Shown here: positions 1-4,638 of the stretch, piece by piece | How the letters are laid out: each line of letters starts with the position of its first letter | How positions within the stretch are numbered: position 1 is the first letter of the stretch | Origin: Clostridiales bacterium | GTDB taxonomy: Bacteria; Bacillota_A; Clostridia; Oscillospirales; Oscillospiraceae | Assembly: GCA_019417795.1 (NCBI GenBank) | Contig: DXUR01000180.1 | Span: 1 to 6,015, forward strand | Direction of reading: 5' to 3' | DNA length: 6,015 bases | Translations under genes and position numbers: made by a program | The notes under the pieces: model-generated | What the model saw: only the letters and a program-made list of their open reading frames with translations | Told to the model about the DNA's origin: nothing | The model's database searches: none

Positions 1-53
1 AACCTCTTTGTTACTTTCTGGTGAGAAAGTAACGCAAAAGCACTTTCACACCG
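1..53. repeat. Terminal direct repeat, left copy (circular joint)
   Basis: These 53 bases are identical to the last 53 bases of the window (5963-6015). The match runs exactly to both ends, which is typical of an assembly of a circular molecule that overlaps itself. If so, the true molecule is 5962 bp and this copy and the right copy are the same DNA. The alternative, a genuine terminal direct repeat of a linear element, is less likely because there is no integrase or transposase and the repeat cuts through an inverted-repeat structure. Confidence 0.85.
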
Positions 54-90
54 CCTCCCCTTTGGGGCTGGCAGTATGAAAGTGCTTTGC
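1..90. other. oriT: Putative origin of transfer (oriT): stacked inverted repeats upstream of relaxase gene
   Basis: Two strong inverted repeats lie side by side. The first has arms GTTACTTTCT (10-19) and AGAAAGTAAC (24-33) around a 4-base loop. The second pairs AAAGCACTTTCA (37-48) with TGAAAGTGCTTT (77-88), 12 bp without mismatch, extended by GC/GC across one bulged A, and carries an inner CCCC-TTT-GGGG stem (57-67). GAAAGT (26-31 region) and ACTTTC (42-47) could also pair with each other, giving a competing fold. On the circle this block sits directly upstream of the MOBV relaxase gene, where pMV158-type plasmids keep an oriT with several overlapping inverted repeats. The nick site cannot be placed from sequence. 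The stems could also help terminate transcripts from the lipoprotein gene. Confidence 0.55.
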
Positions 91-146
91 GCCCTGCCGG
101 GGGCTAAAAGAGCCGGCCTCACAACCATCTCTAAGAACTTCTTCTG

Positions 147-1115
147 TCACTCTACTTCTTCTGGTGCAAGAGGATAACCGCATAATTCTTCTTCCTGTGC
201 AGGAACTTCTGCGTCCTCTGTTTTTACAGGGCCGGTTTCTTCAATCAAATCCGACGGGACAAAACTTACAGCCAACTGCTGTTCTTCCGGCAAGCTATTA
301 TACCAATCCAGCCATTCAAGCGTTTCTTTGGAAAGGTCCTCCGCATCCACCATCCGATCACCATATCGGACTTTACTTCCGTCTCCTTCTCTTTGCTCAA
401 AAACGATCCATTTCTCGTTCATAAAAATCTCTATGGTATTGTCTGCCCCGTATTGATATTCAAAGCCTGTCCCAAAATTAGATTGGTTATCCTTTGTCGG
501 TATCTCAGAGCCATCAACCGTTGAAGTAATTTCCCCGTCCATTACCCCGCAACGACCACTTATGGTGCTTTCTTTCCCCGTATCATAGTAGAGTTTTCCA
601 TCCACCATTACCATAGGGATTTTATCCCATTCATGCGTTTCTTCAAGCGGCGGATCAGAGGGATTTTCTGACTGCCCCGGCAGCTCACTCTCACTTACAG
701 GAACAATCTCATATTGATAGCTATCCCAACGACCTCCAATATCGGCTGATGTAAAATAATCCAGTTTCTCCGCCGGAAATTTCAGTCTGCCTGACTTTAC
801 AGCTTCCGCACAGTAGATGATCTCATAACTTGTATCGTCTGAGAGATTGAACCTAAAACTCGTTATGGTCTCCCCGACAACAGGCTCCGTTTTCTTATCG
901 CTTACCTCCAGTCCCGAAAACAGAGAATAAAGATCAGCTATGTCTTCGCTTTCTGTGATAACTTGCTTTTCGGCGGAGTATGGCTCAGCATTGCGATACA
1001 TCTCAATGTTATTTACATCAGCAACATCAAAGGGCATAGAAATAGTTTCTTTTTTTTCACAACCAGTGAATACCAAAACCATAGCCGCCACCAAAACAAG
1101 AACAATCTTTTTCAC
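147..1115 (-). CDS. Putative secreted lipoprotein of unknown function
   Basis: A 322-aa protein with a lysine-started hydrophobic signal (residues 1-17) ending in a lipobox-like VFTGC, so Cys19 should be lipidated and the mature protein anchored on the outside of the membrane. The start is GTG at 1115, preceded by AAGGCGG about nine bases upstream. The mature part has an N-terminal region (about 25-140), an acidic Pro/Ser/Glu-rich linker (about 140-163), then a segment with IPMVMVDGKLYYDTGKES (166-183) and a late ETLEWLDWYNSLPEEQQ stretch (264-280). From memory, these segments resemble parts of clostridial lipoproteins (the first half recalls DUF5301) and of extracellular tails of BlaR1/M56-type proteins, but no protease motif is present here. 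It ends in a very acidic tail. It follows the DUF536-like gene by 54 bp, so it may be read from the same transcript; TATATT at about 1150-1160 is only a weak promoter candidate. It looks like cargo. Base composition appears more A+T-rich than rep and mob, judged by eye. Confidence 0.8.
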   Translation of the reverse strand: MKKIVLVLVAAMVLVFTGCEKKETISMPFDVADVNNIEMYRNAEPYSAEKQVITESEDIADLYSLFSGLEVSDKKTEPVVGETITSFRFNLSDDTSYEIIYCAEAVKSGRLKFPAEKLDYFTSADIGGRWDSYQYEIVPVSESELPGQSENPSDPPLEETHEWDKIPMVMVDGKLYYDTGKESTISGRCGVMDGEITSTVDGSEIPTKDNQSNFGTGFEYQYGADNTIEIFMNEKWIVFEQREGDGSKVRYGDRMVDAEDLSKETLEWLDWYNSLPEEQQLAVSFVPSDLIEETGPVKTEDAEVPAQEEELCGYPLAPEEVE

Positions 1116-1169
1116 TGTATCACACCGCCTTTCTTACTTGTACTGACGAAAAAAATATACTTTTGTTTC

Positions 1170-1688
1170 CTATCTGCCACCAAAAACTTTTGAAAACCAG
1201 CTTTTTTTCTGCTCCACCGTCTGCCCCTGTTGATTTGGATCATCTTCACCATCAGTAAGCTGCTGCCGAATTGTTCCGGCATGAAGTGCCTGGGCGGCCT
1301 GGGCAGTCTGCTGTGCCACCACCAGCGCAGAGCTGACCTCTGCCAGCCTTGCATTCAATTCTTCAATCTGCTTGTCCTTTACAGAAAGCTGCCCTTGCAG
1401 CGTGTCAATGGTGGCCTGTAAAATTGCTACCACACCAGCCTCTTGCGACTGCTCCGGCACCGCTCCAATGGAGCGCTCCGTATGCGTATCCGTATGCGAT
1501 CCATTGGGGCAGCCATCTCTCAAAAAGTCTTGTTTTATCAGGGTTTCAGCCTGCTCCGATAGATACAAGACCCCCTGTTCCGTATGCGCATACGGAGCGC
1601 AAACCGTATACAGCTTGCCTTTGTACCGCTTATAAACCGCCTGTTTTGATACGCCTATCTCGTCGGCTATCTGCCGGATTGTTTTCAT
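1170..1688 (-). CDS. DUF536-like plasmid protein: N-terminal HTH, C-terminal coiled coil
   Basis: A 172-aa protein starting at ATG 1688 (MKTIRQIADEIGVSKQAVYKR). Residues 3-22 form a clear helix-turn-helix with the IADEIGVSKQAV signature, so DNA binding is likely. Residues 64-73 (SHTDTHTERS) are a low-complexity patch encoded by short DNA repeats. Residues about 86-135 are a heptad-like coiled coil (LQATIDTLQGQLSVKDKQIEEL), and the protein ends in a basic aromatic tail, KKSWFSKVFGGR. HTH, then coiled coil with a KD.QI..L core, then W/F-rich basic tail is the pattern I know from DUF536 proteins on Gram-positive plasmids, usually called accessory replication or maintenance proteins; their exact role is not settled. 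The ATG lies four bases after the stop of the upstream gene (TGA-AGGT-ATG), so translation is probably coupled; a longer TTG start at 1724 lacks a ribosome site. Other possibilities are a transcriptional regulator or a partition adaptor. Confidence 0.8.
   Translation of the reverse strand: MKTIRQIADEIGVSKQAVYKRYKGKLYTVCAPYAHTEQGVLYLSEQAETLIKQDFLRDGCPNGSHTDTHTERSIGAVPEQSQEAGVVAILQATIDTLQGQLSVKDKQIEELNARLAEVSSALVVAQQTAQAAQALHAGTIRQQLTDGEDDPNQQGQTVEQKKSWFSKVFGGR
1465..1600. repeat. Cluster of palindromes and 12-bp tandem repeats inside the DUF536-like gene
   Basis: Read on the plus strand: TCCGTATGCG occurs in tandem with a 12-bp period (1477-1488 and 1489-1500) and a third time as half of a perfect 18-bp palindrome, TCCGTATGCGCATACGGA (1579-1596). 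GCGCTCCGTATGCG (1473-1486) is repeated in inverted orientation at 1587-1600. GGAGCGCTCC (1470-1479) is a 10-bp palindrome, and CCAATGGA (1465-1472) pairs with TCCATTGG (1500-1507). In the protein the copies encode YAHTE and HTDTHTE. Four copies of a 10-bp core in 136 bp, in both orientations, is more than codon choice would normally give and resembles a protein-binding array (iterons or a partition site). Confidence 0.7.
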
Positions 1689-1692
1689 ACCT

Positions 1693-1932
1693 TCACGAAC
1701 AGGCCAACGGACACACACCCTCAAATCCCGGCGTGGATATGTACCAGCAAGCGGGGCCTGTCGGCTCCCAGGCTACTTCAAGGGTAATCTCGTGCCAGCC
1801 ATCGGGAAACAAGGCGGTAAATCCCTGCCCAGCATGTATGCCGTACCCTTCCAGAAGCAGCCGAGGGTGCGGATCATCGTCCGCCGGATCGGGGAGCCGC
1901 AGCTGCGCGATCCTCTCTTTATCCCAGCTCAT
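1693..1932 (-). CDS. Small hypothetical protein, DUF5348-like
   Basis: A 79-aa protein with an ATG at 1932 and an excellent ribosome site (AAGGAGG, eight bases upstream). The N-terminus is charged (MSWDKERIAQLRLPDPADDD); the rest has the pattern GYGIHAGQGFTALFPDGWHEITLEVAW...WYISTPGFEGVCPL (about 29-77), which looks like a small all-beta domain. The order 'hydrophilic start, H-x-G-x-x-F, x-x-GWHE-x-T-x-E, WY' recalls DUF5348, a family of short proteins on clostridial mobile elements; this is from memory and unchecked. No signal peptide, membrane segment or catalytic motif is seen. It begins 18 bp after the toxin gene and its stop lies four bases before the next start, so it belongs to the toxin-antitoxin operon. 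It may be a regulator or an adaptor, but the sequence does not say which. Confidence 0.7.
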   Translation of the reverse strand: MSWDKERIAQLRLPDPADDDPHPRLLLEGYGIHAGQGFTALFPDGWHEITLEVAWEPTGPACWYISTPGFEGVCPLACS

Positions 1933-1950
1933 AGACCTTTCCTCCTTCCC

Positions 1951-2223
1951 CTAAAATAAATCGCTATGCGATCCCGTCCGGGTGAGATATAAAATCAGCT
2001 CGTCCCCGTCCACTTCGTAGATCAGCAACCAATCCGGCGTAATGTGGCACTCACGACACCCCGCATAGTCCCCGGAAAGCTGGTGATCCCTGTTCTTTTC
2101 CGGCAACGGCTCCCCCGCAGCCAGCTTTTTAATAATATCGGTCAGCAAAGAAATATCAAAGCCGCGCTTTTTCACACGCTTCAAATCCTTCTGAAACTTT
2201 GTGGTTGGTCTTATGTTATACAT
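1951..2223 (-). CDS. yafQ: YafQ-type (RelE superfamily) mRNA endonuclease toxin
   Basis: A 90-aa protein of the RelE/ParE fold, closest by eye to YafQ, which enters the ribosomal A site and cuts mRNA to stop translation. The residues that YafQ needs are all present: His47 (DHQL), His60 (ECHI), Asp64 (PDW), His86 (TGSH) and the final Phe90, with the typical LSGDYAGCRECHITPDWLLIY core and RTGSHSDLF end. The N-terminus is lysine-rich (KFQKDLKRVKKRG), as expected for rRNA contact. The length matches the family. I chose ATG 2223, which overlaps the antitoxin stop by 8 bp and has GGAGGAG ten bases upstream; a TTG at 2229 would add two residues and is also possible. It is partnered with the upstream antitoxin, which should neutralise it and, with it, repress the operon. 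All active-site residues being intact suggests a working toxin. Confidence 0.92.
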   Translation of the reverse strand: MYNIRPTTKFQKDLKRVKKRGFDISLLTDIIKKLAAGEPLPEKNRDHQLSGDYAGCRECHITPDWLLIYEVDGDELILYLTRTGSHSDLF

Positions 2224-2497
2224 CGGCAAGTAGCTCCTCCATCATCTGATCGACATTGGAATAGGTCTTGCCGAGGCTCGGATTAGCCTTCATTCTCTTT
2301 ACTTCCTTGATTGCTTCGACGGTTTCCGCGTTCGGCACATCGCCGCTGATTTCAAAGGGTATTCTATACTCCCTCACAGCCTTACGCGCAAAAACATTGA
2401 ACGCCGTTGTCATCGTCATTCCCATATCAGCACAGAACGCCTCAAACTGCCGCTTCAAATCTGCATCCATACGGATATTGATACTTGTATTCGCCAT
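2216..2497 (-). CDS. dinJ: DinJ/RelB-family antitoxin (ribbon-helix-helix)
   Basis: A 93-aa antitoxin. Residues 1-50 (MANTSINIRMDADLKRQFEAF...TTAFNVFARKAVREYRIPFEI) are a ribbon-helix-helix domain: the beta strand TSINIRM would insert in the DNA groove, and FNVFARKAV...PFE is the usual DinJ/RelB signature. Residues 60-93 are a charged, helix-forming tail that should wrap the toxin. The start is ATG 2497 with AGGAGT seven bases upstream; an upstream in-frame start 48 bases earlier would lack a ribosome site and break the family's N-terminus. The gene has its own strong promoter (2544-2572) with an inverted repeat, fitting self-repression by the antitoxin and toxin-antitoxin complex. It overlaps the toxin gene by 8 bp, typical of coupled translation. 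On a plasmid the pair would act in post-segregational maintenance. Confidence 0.92.
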   Translation of the reverse strand: MANTSINIRMDADLKRQFEAFCADMGMTMTTAFNVFARKAVREYRIPFEISGDVPNAETVEAIKEVKRMKANPSLGKTYSNVDQMMEELLADV

Positions 2498-2542
2498 AAT
2501 AGCAACTCCTTCCGCTTTTATTATAACCCGTTTTATCATATT

Positions 2543-2568
2543 CATTGTATAGCTTTTTGTTTACAATG
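2543..2568. promoter_or_regulatory. Likely antitoxin operator: 7-bp inverted repeat over the promoter
   Basis: CATTGTA (2543-2549) and TACAATG (2562-2568) are perfect inverted copies 12 bases apart. One arm covers the -10 hexamer and the other touches the -35 hexamer, so a bound ribbon-helix-helix dimer pair would block polymerase. Autorepression through such sites is known for DinJ-YafQ and RelBE; assignment to this antitoxin is inference from position. Confidence 0.5.
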
Positions 2569-2572
2569 TCAA
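2544..2572 (-). promoter_or_regulatory. Promoter of the toxin-antitoxin operon
   Basis: On the minus strand a perfect -35 TTGACA (2567-2572) is followed by a 17-base spacer and TACAAT (2544-2549, five of six to consensus). Transcription should start near 2537, leaving a leader of about 40 bases to the antitoxin ATG. It is one of the two best sigma-A promoters in the window, with that of rep. A further TATAAT at about 2519-2525 lacks a -35 element. Confidence 0.75.
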
Positions 2573-2633
2573 TACAATCTCCCTGTCCTCGACGCTCTAA
2601 AGTTCTATCCCAGTATGTACGCATTTAGGGGGC

Positions 2634-2659
2634 AAAAAAGCCTTGATTTATGCGGCTTT
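2634..2659 (-). terminator. Terminator-like hairpin downstream of rep
   Basis: On the minus strand AAAGCC (2654-2659) and GGCTTT (2637-2642) form a 6-bp stem around an 11-base loop, and the stem runs into six T residues (2634-2639). It lies 87 bp after the rep stop codon and before the toxin-antitoxin promoter, as an intrinsic terminator for rep would. The stem is short and the loop large, so it may be weak. Confidence 0.45.
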
Positions 2660-2672
2660 ACGGGCGCAGTAG

Positions 2673-2698
2673 CGAGGGAACCGGTATATTTACCCTCG
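2673..2698. repeat. Inverted repeat between rep and the toxin-antitoxin operon
   Basis: CGAGGG (2673-2678) pairs with CCCTCG (2693-2698); an inner GGTA/TACC pair can form instead. There is no T-run after it on either strand. It may support termination together with the hairpin at 2634-2659 or be a protein site. The rest of the 2499-2745 gap shows no gene. Confidence 0.35.
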
Positions 2699-2745
2699 GA
2701 GGGCTGAAAACGACTTCTAAAGCGTAACAAGGGCCTTTCTGGGCC

Positions 2746-4263
2746 TTATTCCTGACCCTCATTGTGCAGTGCGTCCAGGAGCCAATCGCTCAACTCCTGC
2801 GAAGGGGACACCCGCACCGTTATATGCCCATCTTCAAAGCGCACCGCTGGTGGTGGACAATCCCACCATTTGCGGATAGTTTTCGGATCAAGGCCAGTTT
2901 CTCGGTGGCAGTCGGCCTTACGGCCTTCCGGGTGCTGCTGCCGCCACTCATAAACCCGTACCTGAGCTGTTCCGCTGCCTTTAGGTCGACCCTCATTGAC
3001 AATCTCTCCTAACTGTTTTTTTAATGCTTTCATTGTGTTCATCACTTGAATATGCTCTTCCTGCTTACGCCAATTCCGCTTATTGACAGGCATAGTAAGA
3101 CCAGAGAGCTTCGCTATATCGTCCCTGGGAAATGTCACATAGTCCTCATTGAACATCTCCAGGGCACACACCACATCATCTTTCGTGAAGCGGTTTATGT
3201 CCTCCACGCTCATATCATCATAGGGCTGGAGCAGCGCAAAAGCGTCCCGGCGCAGCTCGTCTTCGTCAATCCCACATTTTTTCGCATAAATCGCCAGCGT
3301 CATAATGCCATAAAAACGATGGCCTACCCGAATTTCGTCAGCAATCCGGTGCAGCCACCAATCGTAAAGGTCACGCTTGACCGTCCAACGACCCCGCCGT
3401 TCCTTCTTGATGATCCTCCGTTCATACCAATCTGGGTACTTCTCCTTTGCTTCATCCAGCGACAGGCGGCTCTTTCTCATAAGCCCCTCAAGCCGCTGCC
3501 TCTCCCCGTTGCTGTCCGGAATATAATCGAGCAGCTGCGCCAGTTCCACCGGCCCGCCAAGCCGGAACGCCCTCACAGGGTACTCCCGTCCCAGTTTCGA
3601 GCCGGAGCCGACCACCCGAAAGCCCTGCAAAATGCCCTGCATTTGCGGTTCTTTTATCGTGGAGGTATATCGGTTCCAAATCTGCCGAGTAAGGGAATAT
3701 TTCAGCTCCTTCAAGCATTTCTGGTTGTGCGGATACATAGGCACTGGCTCTTTCAACACATAATATAGGTGAAGCCCCGTCCCGCTGTTTACAACAAAGG
3801 TTGCCTGGGGCAGAATATCCTTGTTCATCTGGTGCAGCGTGTCCCGAAGCTGCGGCATACCTACCCCGTCCAGATCAAACACCAAAGCATAAAGATACCT
3901 GGCATTTTTACCGCACCGCCGCAGACCAAAATAGGAAATCGGGGACATAATCGTAAAATCAGTGTCTTGTAGCTCCCGCAGTTCGTCCAGCTCGTCAGTG
4001 ATAGTACACCGTTTCGCCTTACCATCCCCCTCGATCTGCAGGGCGATCCCGGTCGCCTTATCAACCTCAACTTTCTGAACCGTCACCGCAATCCCGTTTC
4101 CCTTCCTGTCCTCAAAATGTCCCTTCCTCTCGAAAGAACCCTCCGGGAATATCTCCCGATAAAACTCATACGGCGCCACCGGCTCCAAAAACCTTTCCAA
4201 ATGCTCATTCTTTTCCTGATAAAGCTCTCTCTGCCGTTCCAAAGCCTCTTGCTGATCCACCAT
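2746..4263 (-). CDS. rep: Plasmid replication protein with archaeo-eukaryotic primase (AEP) core
   Basis: A 505-aa protein from ATG 4263, with AGAGGTG/AAGGA just upstream. The centre carries the AEP motifs in order: YALVFDLDGV (125-134; Asp130 and Asp132, the hhhDhD metal-binding motif), SGTGLHLYYV (160-169; His165, the sxH nucleotide-binding motif) and FRVVGSGSKLGR (215-226; the R-x-x-G-S-x-x-K motif). Residues about 300-350 (GHRFYGIMTLAIYAKKCGIDEDEL) look like the helical PriCT-type module that follows such cores, and 425-468 (GRPKGSGT...HRETGLDPKTIRKWWD) form a helix-turn-helix that could bind the origin. The first 50 residues are charged and helical. AEP replication proteins prime, and often extend, DNA at plasmid origins; no helicase motor is visible, so a host helicase is presumably used. 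It is the only replication-initiator candidate here. It has its own promoter and a leader of about 290 bases, suggesting post-transcriptional control of copy number. Confidence 0.85.
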   Translation of the reverse strand: MVDQQEALERQRELYQEKNEHLERFLEPVAPYEFYREIFPEGSFERKGHFEDRKGNGIAVTVQKVEVDKATGIALQIEGDGKAKRCTITDELDELRELQDTDFTIMSPISYFGLRRCGKNARYLYALVFDLDGVGMPQLRDTLHQMNKDILPQATFVVNSGTGLHLYYVLKEPVPMYPHNQKCLKELKYSLTRQIWNRYTSTIKEPQMQGILQGFRVVGSGSKLGREYPVRAFRLGGPVELAQLLDYIPDSNGERQRLEGLMRKSRLSLDEAKEKYPDWYERRIIKKERRGRWTVKRDLYDWWLHRIADEIRVGHRFYGIMTLAIYAKKCGIDEDELRRDAFALLQPYDDMSVEDINRFTKDDVVCALEMFNEDYVTFPRDDIAKLSGLTMPVNKRNWRKQEEHIQVMNTMKALKKQLGEIVNEGRPKGSGTAQVRVYEWRQQHPEGRKADCHRETGLDPKTIRKWWDCPPPAVRFEDGHITVRVSPSQELSDWLLDALHNEGQE

Positions 4264-4299
4264 TCCTTACACCTCTTTTCATACATTCTGCAAACCCAC

Positions 4300-4373
4300 A
4301 GGGGGAAAAGGGGGAGCCAAAGAGCGGCCCCTCCGGGGCCTTAAAGAGAAAGTCACCTCCCCCTTTTCCCCCT
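4300..4373 (-). promoter_or_regulatory. Long stem-loop in the rep leader
   Basis: AGGGGGAAAAGGGGGAG (plus 4300-4316) and CTCCCCCTTTTCCCCCT (4357-4373) are perfect 17-bp inverted copies. The loop holds a second hairpin, GGCCCC-TCC-GGGGCC (4326-4340). The stem ends 36 bases before the rep start codon. In the transcript its 5' arm runs into GGAGGUGA, an unused Shine-Dalgarno-like sequence, which would be partly paired. A stem of this strength so near a replication gene suggests translational or transcriptional attenuation, or a single-strand origin-type structure. Confidence 0.65.
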
Positions 4374-4465
4374 CGCTCTGGGGCATGGAAATGATGGAAA
4401 ACCTTTTAGGTTTGCCACATTCCCACACCCCGTCGCTCACCCCCATTTTCCCCTCCGACTTTCTC
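4355..4465 (-). promoter_or_regulatory. Duplicated G-tract leader segment giving alternative folds
   Basis: On the plus strand the C-tract segment at 4355-4377 (CACCTCCCCCTTTTCCCCCT) is repeated imperfectly at 4436-4459 (CACCCCCATTTTCCCCTCC). In the rep transcript both copies are G-rich and could pair with the single C-rich arm at 4300-4316, so they compete. In addition GAGAAAGTC (4346-4354) is the exact inverted copy of GACTTTCTC (4457-4465), a third pairing option, and AAACCT-TTT-AGGTTT (4399-4413) is a small hairpin between them. Mutually exclusive stems of this kind are the usual design of attenuators. Confidence 0.5.
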
Positions 4466-4520
4466 CCTATCCGAGAGAGAATATTTTTATTATTTTTCCT
4501 TGGCCTAAAGGCCATAGGGG

Positions 4521-4551
4521 GGCATATATTATCAATGAGTTTTTTCCCTAT
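4521..4551. repeat. 31-bp direct repeat, copy downstream of the rep promoter
   Basis: GGCATATATTATCAAT (4521-4536), then four variable bases, then TTTTTCCCTAT (4541-4551). The same 31-bp arrangement occurs at 4604-4634 with 27 of 31 positions identical, 83 bp away. The two copies flank the rep promoter. They look like binding sites for an initiator or repressor. Confidence 0.7.
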
Positions 4552-4562
4552 TTCTTGTTGTT

Positions 4563-4591
4563 ATTATAGCCTGTCCAGATGGCGCTTTCAA
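4563..4591 (-). promoter_or_regulatory. Strong promoter of rep
   Basis: On the minus strand TTGAAA (4586-4591), a 17-base spacer, and a perfect TATAAT (4563-4568). Start of transcription is expected near 4556, about 293 bases before the rep ATG. No competing gene start lies in between, so the leader is long and probably regulatory. Confidence is high for the motif, lower for its use. Confidence 0.75.
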
Positions 4592-4606
4592 GTCCCCTGG
4601 ACAGGC
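4569..4606. promoter_or_regulatory. 10-bp inverted repeat over the rep promoter (operator or mob terminator)
   Basis: GCCTGTCCAG (4569-4578) and CTGGACAGGC (4597-4606) are perfect inverted copies separated by 18 bases. One arm fills the spacer next to the -10 hexamer and the other lies just upstream of the -35 hexamer. Arms about 28 bp centre to centre would fit two protein-binding sites on nearly the same face of the helix after looping or pairing. In the relaxase transcript the same sequence would form a 10-bp hairpin 33 bases after the mob stop, but it is followed by UAUAAU, not a U-run. Confidence 0.6.
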
Positions 4607-4634
4607 ATATATTATCAATACAGTTTTTCCCTAT
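4604..4634. repeat. 31-bp direct repeat, copy upstream of the rep promoter
   Basis: GGCATATATTATCAAT (4604-4619), four variable bases, TTTTTCCCTAT (4624-4634). It lies five bases beyond the stop codon of the relaxase gene and shares three bases with the right arm of the inverted repeat at 4597-4606. Its A+T-rich core makes it a candidate for part of the replication origin, with the Rep helix-turn-helix as possible binder; this is inference. Confidence 0.7.
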
Positions 4635-4638
4635 CTTA

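Noticed and set aside
95..117. GCCGG...CCGGC inverted repeat as a terminator for the lipoprotein gene
   Set aside because: The stem is 5 bp with a 12-base, partly unpaired interior, and no T-run follows on the minus strand.
1112..1354. Minus-strand 80-aa frame overlapping the DUF536-like gene end
   Set aside because: Out-of-frame reading of the clear DUF536-like gene, rich in Arg/Trp, with no domain and no good start.
1465..1600. CRISPR-like array
   Set aside because: Repeats are only 10-18 bp, palindromic, unevenly spaced and inside a coding frame; no spacers of constant length and no cas gene.
2716..2750. AAGGGCC/GGGCCTT hairpin at the end of rep as a terminator
   Set aside because: The stem has a central mismatch and no T-run after it; the hairpin at 2634-2659 is the better candidate.
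3046..3768. Plus-strand 240-aa open frame opposite rep
   Set aside because: It is the antisense of the primase-motif region, lacks a ribosome site and shows no recognisable domain, while the minus frame has a full motif set.
4279..4515. Minus-strand 78-aa frame in the rep leader
   Set aside because: It lacks a ribosome site, its translation is basic and low-complexity (RPRRGRSLAPPFPP) and comes from the G/C-tract repeats; it reads as leader RNA, not protein.
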